33,485 bases of DNA, from assembly GCA_052031065.1 (NCBI GenBank), contig JBPEXY010000216.1:1-33485 (forward strand), given 5' to 3'. The DNA comes from JBPEXY01 sp052031065. Its GTDB lineage: Bacteria; Pseudomonadota; Gammaproteobacteria; Immundisolibacterales; Immundisolibacteraceae. Position 1 is the stretch's first letter, and the number at the start of each line of letters is the position of its first letter. Shown piece by piece: positions 1-9,427 of the stretch. The notes beneath the pieces are model-generated. The model had not been told where the DNA came from and searched no databases. It saw nothing but the letters and a program-made list of their open reading frames with translations. A program made the position numbers and the translations under genes.

Positions 1-69
1 TGAGTGGTTGGGGGTTCCATTGGTCCTGGCGCATGGTGGTTTTTCCGTTAGCGTTTAGAGTTTGAAGAT

Positions 70-196
70 CTGGCCAGCCGCTATTAATGGCTGACCGCGG
101 CGCCAGGAGTGGTGAACTTCAGTCCGGCGCTTCGATGAGCGATTACCATGGGCCACACAGCCCCGGTTAACACAAGCCCGAGAGGATCATCCGGGC
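70..196 (+). promoter_or_regulatory. Possible structured leader of moaDE
   Basis: No convincing gene lies in positions 1-234. Three short inverted repeats are visible: CAGCC/GGCTG (75-79 with 89-93), GCGCC/GGCGC (100-104 with 126-130) and GCCCG/CGGGC (176-180 with 192-196). Together they could fold into a structured 5' leader before moaD. Molybdenum cofactor genes are sometimes preceded by the Moco RNA motif, but I cannot confirm its conserved core here. The first 58 bases also hold an open frame ending in TAG at 56-58, which might be the tail of an upstream gene. Function is inferred and weak. Confidence 0.25.
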
Positions 197-234
197 AGAA
201 CTGTTTATCACAAGTTTGAAAGAGGGTCCCGGAC

Positions 235-468
235 ATGTCTGTAAAGGTTCACTATTTTGCCAGTTTGCGCGAGCGTGTGGGGTGCGCCGAGGAGTCCCTC
301 GACCTGCAACCGGGGGCGACGGTCAGAGACGCCTGGGACAGGGGCCGTGCCGGGTTTCCGATTCCTCAGAACACTCTCTGTGCTCTGAACGAGGAATACA
401 CTTCACTCGATGCGAACCTGTCCGATGGAGACCGGGTAGCTTTTTTCCCGCCGGTGACAGGAGGTTAG
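235..468 (+). CDS. moaD: Molybdopterin synthase small subunit MoaD
   Basis: MoaD is the ubiquitin-like sulfur carrier of molybdopterin synthase. Its C-terminal glycine is made a thiocarboxylate and donates sulfur to cyclic pyranopterin monophosphate, forming the dithiolene of the molybdenum cofactor in the cytoplasm. The 77-residue product has the expected N-terminal strand (VKVHYFASLRERVG) and ends in FFPPVTGG, the diagnostic diglycine tail. The ATG at 235 is preceded by an AGAGGG ribosome binding site at about 221-226. An overlapping longer frame from 216 is out of phase and rejected. The gene lies 6 bp before moaE, its obligate partner, so the two are almost certainly co-transcribed. It is slightly shorter than E. 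coli MoaD (81 residues). Confidence 0.95.
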   Translation: MSVKVHYFASLRERVGCAEESLDLQPGATVRDAWDRGRAGFPIPQNTLCALNEEYTSLDANLSDGDRVAFFPPVTGG

Positions 469-474
469 TCGGTC

Positions 475-918
475 ATGCAGAGCTGGATCACTGAGCAACC
501 GCTATTTCCCTGGCAGGAGCTGGAGCGCTATCAGCACAAGTTGCTGCAGCAAGAGCCTGGTCGGGTCGGGGCCACCACGGTATTTACCGGCACTATGCGC
601 GATTTTAATGACCATGATGGGATTGTTGGCCTTGATCTTGAACATTTTCCCGGGATGACGGAAAAGTATTTGCAGAAAATTCTTGCCGAAGCGGACCAGC
701 GGTGGGAGCTGCTTGATGCCCTGATTATTCACCGTATCGGTACGGTGAAGCCTGATGATTGCATTGTTCTGGTGGCGGCATGGTCTGCCCGTCGGGTGGC
801 CGCTTTCGAAGCCGCCCGCTACCTGATAGAAGAGCTGAAAAGTCGCGCGCCCTTCTGGAAGAAAGAGTATTTCGCTGATGGCTCTGAGAGCTGGGTGAGC
901 CATAACACGCCAGGCTAG
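475..918 (+). CDS. moaE: Molybdopterin synthase catalytic subunit MoaE
   Basis: MoaE is the large, catalytic subunit of molybdopterin synthase. Two MoaE and two MoaD form a heterotetramer that inserts two sulfurs into cyclic pyranopterin monophosphate. The 147-residue protein shows the family landmarks: GTMRDFND with Arg42, HRIG near residue 86, and LKSRAPFWKKE carrying the catalytic lysines (Lys122 and Lys129, equivalent to Lys119 and Lys126 of E. coli). The usual SAHR motif reads SARR (residues 104-107), so the conserved histidine is replaced by arginine. An AGGAGG ribosome binding site at about 459-464 lies inside the end of moaD. The 6-bp spacing indicates translational coupling. No other Moco gene is visible in the window. 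Confidence 0.95.
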   Translation: MQSWITEQPLFPWQELERYQHKLLQQEPGRVGATTVFTGTMRDFNDHDGIVGLDLEHFPGMTEKYLQKILAEADQRWELLDALIIHRIGTVKPDDCIVLVAAWSARRVAAFEAARYLIEELKSRAPFWKKEYFADGSESWVSHNTPG

Positions 919-984
919 TCTTTTCTCTGTCCCAATCTCTGCGGGTTTGAGCCGAGATGGCGAGGTGCTGATAAATCGCAGCAT

Positions 985-1022
985 TAAAAAAGGTCGCTTG
1001 CCCTGACGGACAAGCGACCTTC
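985..1022 (-). terminator. Rho-independent terminator of hppA
   Basis: A perfect 11-bp stem (AAGGTCGCTTG at 990-1000 pairing with CAAGCGACCTT at 1011-1021) encloses a 10-nt loop. Read on the minus strand it is followed at once by six T (986-991 on the plus strand are A). It sits 37 bp past the hppA stop. On the plus strand the trailing sequence TTCTCTGTTT is only moderately T-rich, so it may also slow transcription from moaE. Confidence 0.85.
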
Positions 1023-1058
1023 TCTGTTTGCCGCTATAGCTTTTGGGTATCTCGATAA

Positions 1059-3074
<2,016 letters not shown>

Positions 3075-3287
3075 GAGATCCTCCGAAAGTGTTATCAGGG
3101 GTGTCTGGACGGTGTTATCGATCCGACTACTGAGGCGTCTTCAACTAATTTTCTTATGCAGCTGACGGTCGAGTAGCCGCGCGGATGATAGGGGAAGAGC
3201 GCTGAATGCGCAACGGGGATTACCCATCACAGGGCGGCGCTGCGGGATTCCGACTCTCGCTCTGTGGCTGGAGCCGTGGGTTCAAAA

Positions 3288-3296
3288 TGGTATAAC
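3288..3296 (+). promoter_or_regulatory. Candidate extended -10 promoter for adk
   Basis: TGGTATAAC (3288-3296) is an extended -10 element (TGn followed by TATAAC). It lies about 78 bp upstream of the adk ATG in the 299-bp gap between divergent hppA and adk. The -35 region (CTGGAG at 3268-3273) is poor, as is common with extended -10 promoters. I see nothing else clear in this gap. Confidence 0.45.
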
Positions 3297-3373
3297 TTGC
3301 TGCAACTGAAAGCGTCGGGTTATCGCTATGCCCGGCTAGAAGCAGACCTACCCGAAATTAGAGAGTTCAAATA

Positions 3374-4021
3374 ATGCGAATAGTAATGTTAGGTGCACCA
3401 GGCTGTGGCAAGGGAACGCAGACCAAGTTGTTGACGGAAAAATATGGCGCTGCCCACCTGTCCACTGGTGACCTGCTAAGAGCAGCCGTTGCAGCGCAAA
3501 CCCCGGCCGGCCTGAAGGCAAAAGCGGCGATGGAGGCTGGAGCGCTGGTTTCTGATGAAATCGTGCTGGAGCTGATTCATGATCGACTCACCGGCGAGGC
3601 GGCGGTAGACGAATTTATTCTTGATGGTTTCCCACGTAACCTGGTTCAGGCAGAGGCGTTGGAGCAGTTGCTGGTGGAGGTTAACCAGCCGCTGATGGGG
3701 GTGATTCTAATCGATGTTGCGGAAGGCGAGTTGACCAGGCGGATTGCCGGTCGGCGTATCTGTCGTGACTGCGGCGCTATTTTCAACATCCATTTTGCCC
3801 CTACTGAGAAGGAGGGTGTTTGTGATCAATGTGGTGGCGAAACCTACCAGCGCAGCGATGATAACGAAGAAACGGTTGCTAGCCGTCTGCACACTTATGC
3901 TCAACAGACCGAGCCGCTAATCGAATACTACGAGCAGCGTTCGCTGCTGCATAGGGTGTCAGGTAGTGGGCCAATGGAGCAGATATTTGCCGATCTTTGC
4001 GGCGTTATCGATCAGTGGTAA
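3374..4021 (+). CDS. adk: Adenylate kinase
   Basis: Adk catalyses ATP + AMP to 2 ADP and balances the cytoplasmic adenylate pool. The 215-residue protein is the long form with a LID domain. The P-loop is GAPGCGKGT (residues 8-16), the AMP-site segment is STGDLLR (30-36) and DGFPRN is at 84-89. The LID carries four cysteines in two CxxC pairs (Cys130/Cys133 and Cys150/Cys153), a pattern that binds structural zinc in Gram-positive adenylate kinases. Many gammaproteobacterial enzymes, including that of E. coli, lack it. The ATG at 3374 has a weak GAGAG ribosome binding site. The gene follows a divergent hppA and precedes hemB by 67 bp. Confidence 0.97.
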   Translation: MRIVMLGAPGCGKGTQTKLLTEKYGAAHLSTGDLLRAAVAAQTPAGLKAKAAMEAGALVSDEIVLELIHDRLTGEAAVDEFILDGFPRNLVQAEALEQLLVEVNQPLMGVILIDVAEGELTRRIAGRRICRDCGAIFNIHFAPTEKEGVCDQCGGETYQRSDDNEETVASRLHTYAQQTEPLIEYYEQRSLLHRVSGSGPMEQIFADLCGVIDQW

Positions 4022-4030
4022 AGGTGTTGT

Positions 4031-4059
4031 TGCTCCTGGCCTCGTGGGCTTCAGGAGCA
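4031..4059 (+). other. Hairpin between adk and hemB
   Basis: TGCTCCTG (4031-4038) and CAGGAGCA (4052-4059) form a perfect 8-bp stem, extended inward by GCC/GGC (4039-4041 with 4047-4049) with a two-base bulge. No T run follows, so it is not a standard intrinsic terminator. It may be a weak terminator or an mRNA 3'-end stabiliser for adk. Confidence 0.4.
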
Positions 4060-4088
4060 GAGAGGGCAAAACAGGGCGCTGAGTAAAG

Positions 4089-5096
4089 ATGCAATTCCCG
4101 AATCGACAATTTCCCGCCTTTCGGCCGCGACGGATGCGTCGTGCGCCCTTCTCGAGGGCGCTGATGGCGGAGCACAGGCTTTCCACCAGCGACCTGATTC
4201 TGCCCCTGTTTGTCAGCGAAAAAGGCAGCGGGGTTCAGCAGATACCGTCAATGCCCGGCGTTGAGCGCATACCCGAAGAGTTGCTCCTTGACCATTTGCA
4301 GCAGGTCGTCGAGGCAGGTATTCCAGCGGTTGCCCTGTTTCCGGTGATATCCAGCGACCTGAAAAGTGAAACGGCGCACGAGGCCTGGTCCGCTGATGGA
4401 CTGGTGCCGCGGGTGGTGCGACAGGTTAAAAAAAATTTTCCGCAGCTGGGGATAATTACCGATGTAGCGCTCGACCCCTACACCAGCCATGGGCAGGATG
4501 GGCTGCTGGATAAGCAGGGGTATGTCGATAATGACCTGACCGTGACCGCACTGGTGCGTCAGGCCCGATGCCATGCGGCGGCAGGAGCTGACGTAGTGGC
4601 GCCCTCTGACATGATGGATGGGCGGATCGCTGCTATTCGCGCTGCGCTGGAACAGGATGGTCAGGTAGCTACGCAAATACTTGCCTACTCGGCGAAGTAT
4701 GCTTCGTCATTCTATGGACCCTTCCGCGATGCTGTGGGGTCGGCAGCCAATCTTGCTGGCGGAGATAAAAAGACTTATCAGATGGATCCCGCCAACAGTG
4801 ACGAAGCGCTGACCGAGGTTGCCGCAGATCTGCGCGAAGGAGCAGATATGGTGATGGTCAAACCGGCAATGCCCTATCTCGATGTGCTCAGACGGGTTAA
4901 GCAGACTTTTGGTGTCCCTACTTTTGCCTACCAGGTAAGTGGTGAGTATGCGATGTTGAAAGCCGCTGCCGAACAGCAGTGGCTGGACGAGCGTTCAACG
5001 GTGCTGGAGAGTCTGCTGTCCATCAAGCGGGCGGGTGCTGATGCCGTGTTGACCTATTTCGCTCTGGATGTTGCCCGTTGGCTGAACGATGGGTAA
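4089..5096 (+). CDS. hemB: Delta-aminolevulinic acid dehydratase (porphobilinogen synthase)
   Basis: HemB condenses two 5-aminolevulinate molecules to porphobilinogen, the second committed step of tetrapyrrole synthesis. That pathway feeds haem and the corrin ring needed by the B12-dependent NrdJ. The 335-residue protein has the Schiff-base lysines at Lys203 (AYSAKYASSFYGPF) and Lys258 (MVMVKPAMPYLDV). The metal-site segment DVALDPYTSHGQDG (125-138) has Asp/Ala/Asp where zinc enzymes have three cysteines, so this is the Mg-dependent, Pseudomonas-like class. The N-terminal RPRRMRR arm is typical of the octameric enzyme. The stop overlaps the aroE start by 8 bp (ATGGGTAA). Confidence 0.97.
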   Translation: MQFPNRQFPAFRPRRMRRAPFSRALMAEHRLSTSDLILPLFVSEKGSGVQQIPSMPGVERIPEELLLDHLQQVVEAGIPAVALFPVISSDLKSETAHEAWSADGLVPRVVRQVKKNFPQLGIITDVALDPYTSHGQDGLLDKQGYVDNDLTVTALVRQARCHAAAGADVVAPSDMMDGRIAAIRAALEQDGQVATQILAYSAKYASSFYGPFRDAVGSAANLAGGDKKTYQMDPANSDEALTEVAADLREGADMVMVKPAMPYLDVLRRVKQTFGVPTFAYQVSGEYAMLKAAAEQQWLDERSTVLESLLSIKRAGADAVLTYFALDVARWLNDG

Positions 5097-5928
5097 CGAG
5101 CATGGTGCTGAGTTGGGTGGGGTTGATCAATACGCGGTATTTGGCAATCCGGTTGGCCATAGCAAATCACCGTTAATCCATACCGCTTTCGCAGAACAGA
5201 CCGGGCAGCGGTTAAGCTATCGGGCAATTGAGGTGTCGATTGGTGGGTTCGCTGCTGCGGTAGAGGCGTTTCGTCACGCTGGTGGTTGTGGATGTAATGT
5301 CACCGTGCCCTTCAAACGGGATGCCTTTGAGCTGGCCAGTCAGCTAGACAAGGAGGCTGCGTTATCAGGTGCGGTGAATACCCTGGTCTGGAACGGATCG
5401 GGCATTGCCGGGTTTAACACCGATGGCAAGGGCCTGCTGCGCGATCTGCAACAAAATCTCGGTATTGAACTGGAAGGGCGGCGGGTTTTGTTGGTAGGTG
5501 CGGGTGGCGCTGCGGCAGGTGTGCTCGGAGCGTTATTGTCTGCAGCACCGGCACAGTTGGTGGTCTGTAACCGCACGCCGGCAAGAGCGCAGCAGCTGGT
5601 GGAGCGCTTCTCCAGGGAGACGGCAGCTGCTTTGATCGCTGCGCCGATGGTTCAACCTGGTGGCGATTATGATCTGGTGATTAACGCCACATCAGCGAGC
5701 CTGTCCGATCAGATTCCCAGCCTGCCAGCCGGTCTGTTTCGTGACCAGGGAGTTGCTTACGACCTGGCCTATGCTGATCAGCCCACGGCTTTTCTACGCT
5801 GGGCGACTGGGCACGGTGCCCAGCGTTGCCATGACGGTTGGGGGATGCTGGTGGAGCAGGCCGCGGAAGCGTTCCTGATCTGGCGTGGTGTCAGGCCGAA
5901 AACAGCCCCGGTTATCGCCTTGCGCTGA
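5089..5928 (+). CDS. aroE: Shikimate 5-dehydrogenase
   Basis: AroE reduces 3-dehydroshikimate to shikimate with NADPH in the chorismate pathway. The 279-residue protein shows the substrate-binding serines in GHSKSP (Ser25, Ser27), the catalytic Lys76 in TVPFK, and Asp112 in FNTDGKG. A Rossmann glycine motif (LVGAGGAAAG) follows near residues 129-138, and NATSASL is also present. The product starts MGNEHGAELGG, about 13 residues before the conserved YAVFGNP. The ATG sits inside the end of hemB with an 8-bp overlap, indicating translational coupling. No good alternative start exists closer to the conserved region. Confidence 0.96.
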   Translation: MGNEHGAELGGVDQYAVFGNPVGHSKSPLIHTAFAEQTGQRLSYRAIEVSIGGFAAAVEAFRHAGGCGCNVTVPFKRDAFELASQLDKEAALSGAVNTLVWNGSGIAGFNTDGKGLLRDLQQNLGIELEGRRVLLVGAGGAAAGVLGALLSAAPAQLVVCNRTPARAQQLVERFSRETAAALIAAPMVQPGGDYDLVINATSASLSDQIPSLPAGLFRDQGVAYDLAYADQPTAFLRWATGHGAQRCHDGWGMLVEQAAEAFLIWRGVRPKTAPVIALR

Positions 5929-6019
5929 CGGATTCGTTCCTATTGCCACCTGTTCGCTTTAGCTATCTGCCCATGTTGGCTGTCGTCTATCGTCGGTGAG
6001 TCCTTCCGGTTCAGGGGGG

Positions 6020-7186
6020 CTACTCCTCGTCAAGACCGTAAGCAGCTTTGTCCTCGTCGGAAACCAGGGAGAGGCCATTAAAGGGGTCTTCCTCCTCGTC
6101 GCCTTCAGTGCCATCCCCACCCATGTCCTTATCCAGTTTGATCATCAGCCTGAGTTCATTGGCAGAGTCGGCATTGGCCAGAGCATCCTTGTAGCCGATC
6201 TCCCCGGCCTTGTATAGCTTGAACAGTGCCTGGTCAAAGGTCTGCATACCAAGCTCACCGGATTTGGCCATGATCTCCTTGATGCCGTGTACTTCCCCTT
6301 TAAGCAGCAGGTCTGAAATGAGCGGCGAATTGATCATGATCTCGATCGCCGCACGGCGTCCCTTGCCATCTGGTGTGGGGATTAGTCGCTGTGCTACAAC
6401 TGCCTTCAAATTGAGTGACAGATCCATCAGTAGCTGTGGGCGCCGCTCTTCCGGGAAAAAGTTGATGATGCGGTCCATCGCCTGATTTGCGCTGTTAGCG
6501 TGCAGGGTTGCCATCGCTAAATGGCCGGTTTCGGCAAAGGCGATCGCGTGTTCCATGGTCTCCTGGTGGCGTATCTCTCCAATCAGGATAACGTCAGGTG
6601 CCTGCCGGAGCGTATTGGTCAGCGCCTCTTCAAAGCTGTGGGTATCCACACCGACCTCGCGCTGGGTGATGATGTTGCCAGCGTGAGGGTGAACATATTC
6701 GATTGGGTCCTCAATGGTGATGATATGGCCAGTGCTGTTGTGGTTTCGATGGCCGATCATCGCCGCCAGCGAGGTTGATTTCCCCGAACCGGTGCCGCCG
6801 ACCATGATCACCAGACCCCGTTTGGTCATGACAATGTCTTTCATGACCTCAGGCAGGCGCAGGTCCTCAATATTCGGTATCTCGGTTTCGATCTTCCGCA
6901 GTACCATGCCGACAGCGCCCTGTTGCTGGAACACATTGACGCGGAAACGGCCGATTCCCTTGGGGTTGATGGCGAAATTACATTCCTGGGTGGTTTCAAA
7001 TTCCGCGCGCTTGTCCTCGGTCATGATGCTATAGCAAAGTTCGCGAGACTGGTCCGGCGTCAGCGCTGTTTTTGAAACCGGTTTGACGGCACCGTGAATC
7101 TTGATGCAGGGCGCAATCCCGGCGGTTATGAACAGGTCTGAGCCATTTTTTTCGACCATCAATTTGAGAAGGTCAGCAAATTGCAT
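6020..7186 (-). CDS. pilU: Type IV pilus retraction accessory ATPase PilU
   Basis: PilU is a PilT-like hexameric ATPase at the inner-membrane base of the type IV pilus. It assists PilT in retraction and so in twitching motility. In this 388-residue protein the Walker A box is GGTGSGKST (130-138), followed by HIITIEDPIEYVH, the Walker B region DVILIGEIRHQET, and the His box TGHLAMATLHANSANQA. The N-terminal domain begins MQFADLLKLMVEKNGSDLF, typical of PilU. The last 35 or so residues are a strongly acidic tail (GDGTEGDEEEDPFN) absent from PilT. It lies 54 bp downstream of pilT on the same strand. GGAG precedes the ATG at good spacing. Confidence 0.95.
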   Translation of the reverse strand: MQFADLLKLMVEKNGSDLFITAGIAPCIKIHGAVKPVSKTALTPDQSRELCYSIMTEDKRAEFETTQECNFAINPKGIGRFRVNVFQQQGAVGMVLRKIETEIPNIEDLRLPEVMKDIVMTKRGLVIMVGGTGSGKSTSLAAMIGHRNHNSTGHIITIEDPIEYVHPHAGNIITQREVGVDTHSFEEALTNTLRQAPDVILIGEIRHQETMEHAIAFAETGHLAMATLHANSANQAMDRIINFFPEERRPQLLMDLSLNLKAVVAQRLIPTPDGKGRRAAIEIMINSPLISDLLLKGEVHGIKEIMAKSGELGMQTFDQALFKLYKAGEIGYKDALANADSANELRLMIKLDKDMGGDGTEGDEEEDPFNGLSLVSDEDKAAYGLDEE

Positions 7187-7240
7187 AGGTGGTCTCCTTC
7201 GCGGTGAGAACTTCGGCGAGAACTGCAGAAAATTCGTTGG

Positions 7241-8278
7241 CTATTTGAAAGTATCGCTGTTGGCCGCTTTTTTTGCTGCTTCTTCTTTGCTGATAACCCG
7301 CTGCTGGACCAGTTTCTGCAGCCCCTGATCCAGGGTTTGCATGCCCGATGCCTGCCCGGTTTGAATCGCTGAATACATCTGTGCGATCTTGTTTTCCCGA
7401 ATCAGGTTACGAATCGCGGGCGTGCCGATCATGATTTCGTGGGCGGCGACGCGACCACCGCCGATCTTTTTTAACAAAGTTTGCGAAATAACAGCCTTTA
7501 ACGATTCCGAAAGCATGGCACGGATCATGTCCTTCTCCGCTGCAGGGAATACATCGACTACCCTGTCAATGGTTTTTGCAGCAGAGCTGGTGTGCAGAGT
7601 ACCAAACACCAGGTGGCCGGTTTCTGCCGCCGACAGCGCCAGGCGAATGGTTTCCAGGTCACGCATCTCACCGACCAGAATGACATCCGGGTCTTCGCGC
7701 AGTGCCGAGCGCAGGGCCTCGTTAAAGCCCAGGGTGTCGCGGTGAACCTCGCGCTGATTGATCAGACATTTTTTGCTCTGGTGGACAAATTCGATCGGGT
7801 CTTCGATGGTTAGTATGTGGCCATGCTCGGTACGGTTTTTATGGTCGACCATGGCCGCAAGGGTGGTCGATTTTCCTGACCCCGTAGGTCCTGTGACCAG
7901 CACCACACCGCGTGGGGTGTCGGCAATATCCTGAAACATCTTTGGAGCGTTGAGCTGCTCCAGGGTGAGGATTTCCGAGGGAATGGTCCTGAACACTGCT
8001 CCGGCACCGCGGTTATGGTTAAAGGCGTTGACCCGGAAGCGCGCAAGGTTGGGTACTTCAAAAGAGAAGTCAGTTTCGAGGAACTCCTCATAGTCCTTGC
8101 GCTGCTTGTCGTTCATGATCTCGTAGACCATGTCATGGACCTGGGTGTGATCCATCTCCGGCACGTTGATTCGTTTCACATCGCCGTCGACACGAATCAT
8201 CGGGGGTAGACCGGCGGAGAGATGCAGGTCAGAAGAGCCCTGTTTGACACTAAACGCGAGAAGTTCGGTGATATCCAT
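7241..8278 (-). CDS. pilT: Type IV pilus retraction ATPase PilT
   Basis: PilT is the hexameric motor that depolymerises the type IV pilus and powers twitching motility and DNA uptake. The 345-residue protein has an N-terminal PAS-like domain (GSSDLHLSAG), Walker A GPTGSGKST (130-138), the Asp box HILTIEDPIEFVH (154-166), Walker B DVILVGEMRD (198-207) and the His box TGHLVFGTLHTSSA. The C-terminal AIRNLIRE motif (288-295), essential for retraction in P. aeruginosa PilT, is intact. This motif separates PilT from PilU and PilB. It is divergent from yggS across a 346-bp gap. No other pilus gene is in the window. Confidence 0.97.
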   Translation of the reverse strand: MDITELLAFSVKQGSSDLHLSAGLPPMIRVDGDVKRINVPEMDHTQVHDMVYEIMNDKQRKDYEEFLETDFSFEVPNLARFRVNAFNHNRGAGAVFRTIPSEILTLEQLNAPKMFQDIADTPRGVVLVTGPTGSGKSTTLAAMVDHKNRTEHGHILTIEDPIEFVHQSKKCLINQREVHRDTLGFNEALRSALREDPDVILVGEMRDLETIRLALSAAETGHLVFGTLHTSSAAKTIDRVVDVFPAAEKDMIRAMLSESLKAVISQTLLKKIGGGRVAAHEIMIGTPAIRNLIRENKIAQMYSAIQTGQASGMQTLDQGLQKLVQQRVISKEEAAKKAANSDTFK

Positions 8279-8624
8279 TTGCTACCCCTGTTGGTCCTGA
8301 AAGTGTATTGAAGACTACCGTTGTTAATATATTTTTTGCTGCCGCAGTTGGCTTGTCTGTATCGACTCTGTATCGATGGAATTGATCGATAGTAAGCGCT
8401 GACCGTTTCGCTGGCAGGCAGTAGCCAGATTGCTCGCTCTGCACGTCTGGCTCCAGATTTTCGCAGTGACATTTGCGCTAAAATCTGCTGGGTAGTGGAC
8501 TTGCTTAAGACGACCGGTGGCCATTACATGCCAAAATCAATTTGCGGTTCGTTGTCCCCTGGTTACCGATTCAAGCTACGCCAGTCGGCTGATCATTAAT
8601 GCTAATCGAGGATTTAACCCCTAA
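8279..8624. other. Intergenic region between divergent pilT and yggS, with repeats
   Basis: This 346-bp gap has no plausible gene. It contains a tandem direct repeat of TCTGTATCGA (8356-8365 and 8367-8376). The second copy also forms an inverted repeat, TATCGAT (8371-8377) with ATCGATA (8385-8391), 7-nt spacer. A second inverted repeat is AGCCAGA (8423-8429) with TCTGGCT (8446-8452). These could be operator sites serving pilT, yggS or both, but no regulator is identifiable. I see no strong sigma-70 promoter. A TATATT element on the minus strand (8326-8331) is a possible pilT -10 without a good -35. Confidence 0.4.
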
Positions 8625-9326
8625 ATGCAGGATCGCACAACTATGGAACCAATGAGTTCCAGGTTTGCAAATCTAAACCGACAGCTGGAGGAGTTTGCGC
8701 TGCGTTACGGGCGAAAACCGGATCAGTTGGCGCTATTGGCGGTGAGTAAAACCCGATCCGCTGAGGAAATACGGCGCTGCTACGGCCTAGGGCAGGAACG
8801 TTTTGCCGAGAATTATTTGCAGGAAGCACTGGAGAAAATCGCGCATTGCGCTGATCTGCCGATCGAGTGGCATTTTATAGGTCGGGTGCAGCGTAATAAA
8901 ACTCGGGAGATCGCCAGCCGCTTTGATTGGGTGCACACCGTTGATCGTGAGCTTATCGCCCGTCGCTTGCACGAGCAGCGGCCGGACCATTTACCACCGT
9001 TGAATATCTGTGTTCAGGTTAATCTGGACCGGTCGGAAAGCAAAGCGGGGGTAACTCAGGAGTCTTTGCCGGCACTGCTTGAAGCGGTACGCCAGATGGA
9101 GCGGCTGTCACTGCGAGGATTGATGACCATTCCTGAACCTGCTGTTACGCTGGAACAGCAACGACGTCCGTACCGTCAACTTGCCGGGTTGTTTCAGCAG
9201 TGTGCTCGCGCGGGTGAACAGTGGGATACGCTCTCAATGGGTATGTCAGGCGACATGGAGGCGGCTGTCGCCGAAGGGGCGACGCTACTACGAATCGGTA
9301 CTGCGCTGTTTGGGCCGCGCGATTAG
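8625..9326 (+). CDS. yggS: YggS/PLPBP family pyridoxal phosphate homeostasis protein
   Basis: This family binds pyridoxal 5'-phosphate in a single alanine-racemase-like barrel and buffers vitamin B6 and amino acid pools. It has no established catalytic reaction. The PLP lysine is Lys42 in LLAVSKTR. Other family landmarks are FAENYLQEA, IEWHFIGRVQRNK, the VHTVDR segment, LRGLMTIPEP, and the phosphate-binding LSMGMSGDMEAAVAEGATLLRIGTALFG near the C-terminus (split here by my reading into LSMGMSGDMEAA and LLRIGTALFG). The product is 233 residues. Starts at 8643 and 8652 are also possible. The first ATG has GAGGAT 11 bases upstream. The yggS-proC-yggT order beside pilT is conserved in gammaproteobacteria. 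Confidence 0.93.
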   Translation: MQDRTTMEPMSSRFANLNRQLEEFALRYGRKPDQLALLAVSKTRSAEEIRRCYGLGQERFAENYLQEALEKIAHCADLPIEWHFIGRVQRNKTREIASRFDWVHTVDRELIARRLHEQRPDHLPPLNICVQVNLDRSESKAGVTQESLPALLEAVRQMERLSLRGLMTIPEPAVTLEQQRRPYRQLAGLFQQCARAGEQWDTLSMGMSGDMEAAVAEGATLLRIGTALFGPRD

Positions 9327-9427
9327 ACATCGGTATGAATTATTGGTCAGTCAGAGTCCTTCAGCGGTGAAGTTTCTGCGCGGCCCGGCCCGGTGGTTGT
9401 GGGTATGGACTAGATTTTGGAGAAAGG

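Noticed and set aside
502..984. Long minus-strand open frame opposite moaE
   Set aside because: It is antisense to a clearly identified gene and has no recognisable domain or ribosome binding site.
5996..6217. Plus-strand frame over the pilU end
   Set aside because: It is a shadow of pilU, with no family resemblance.
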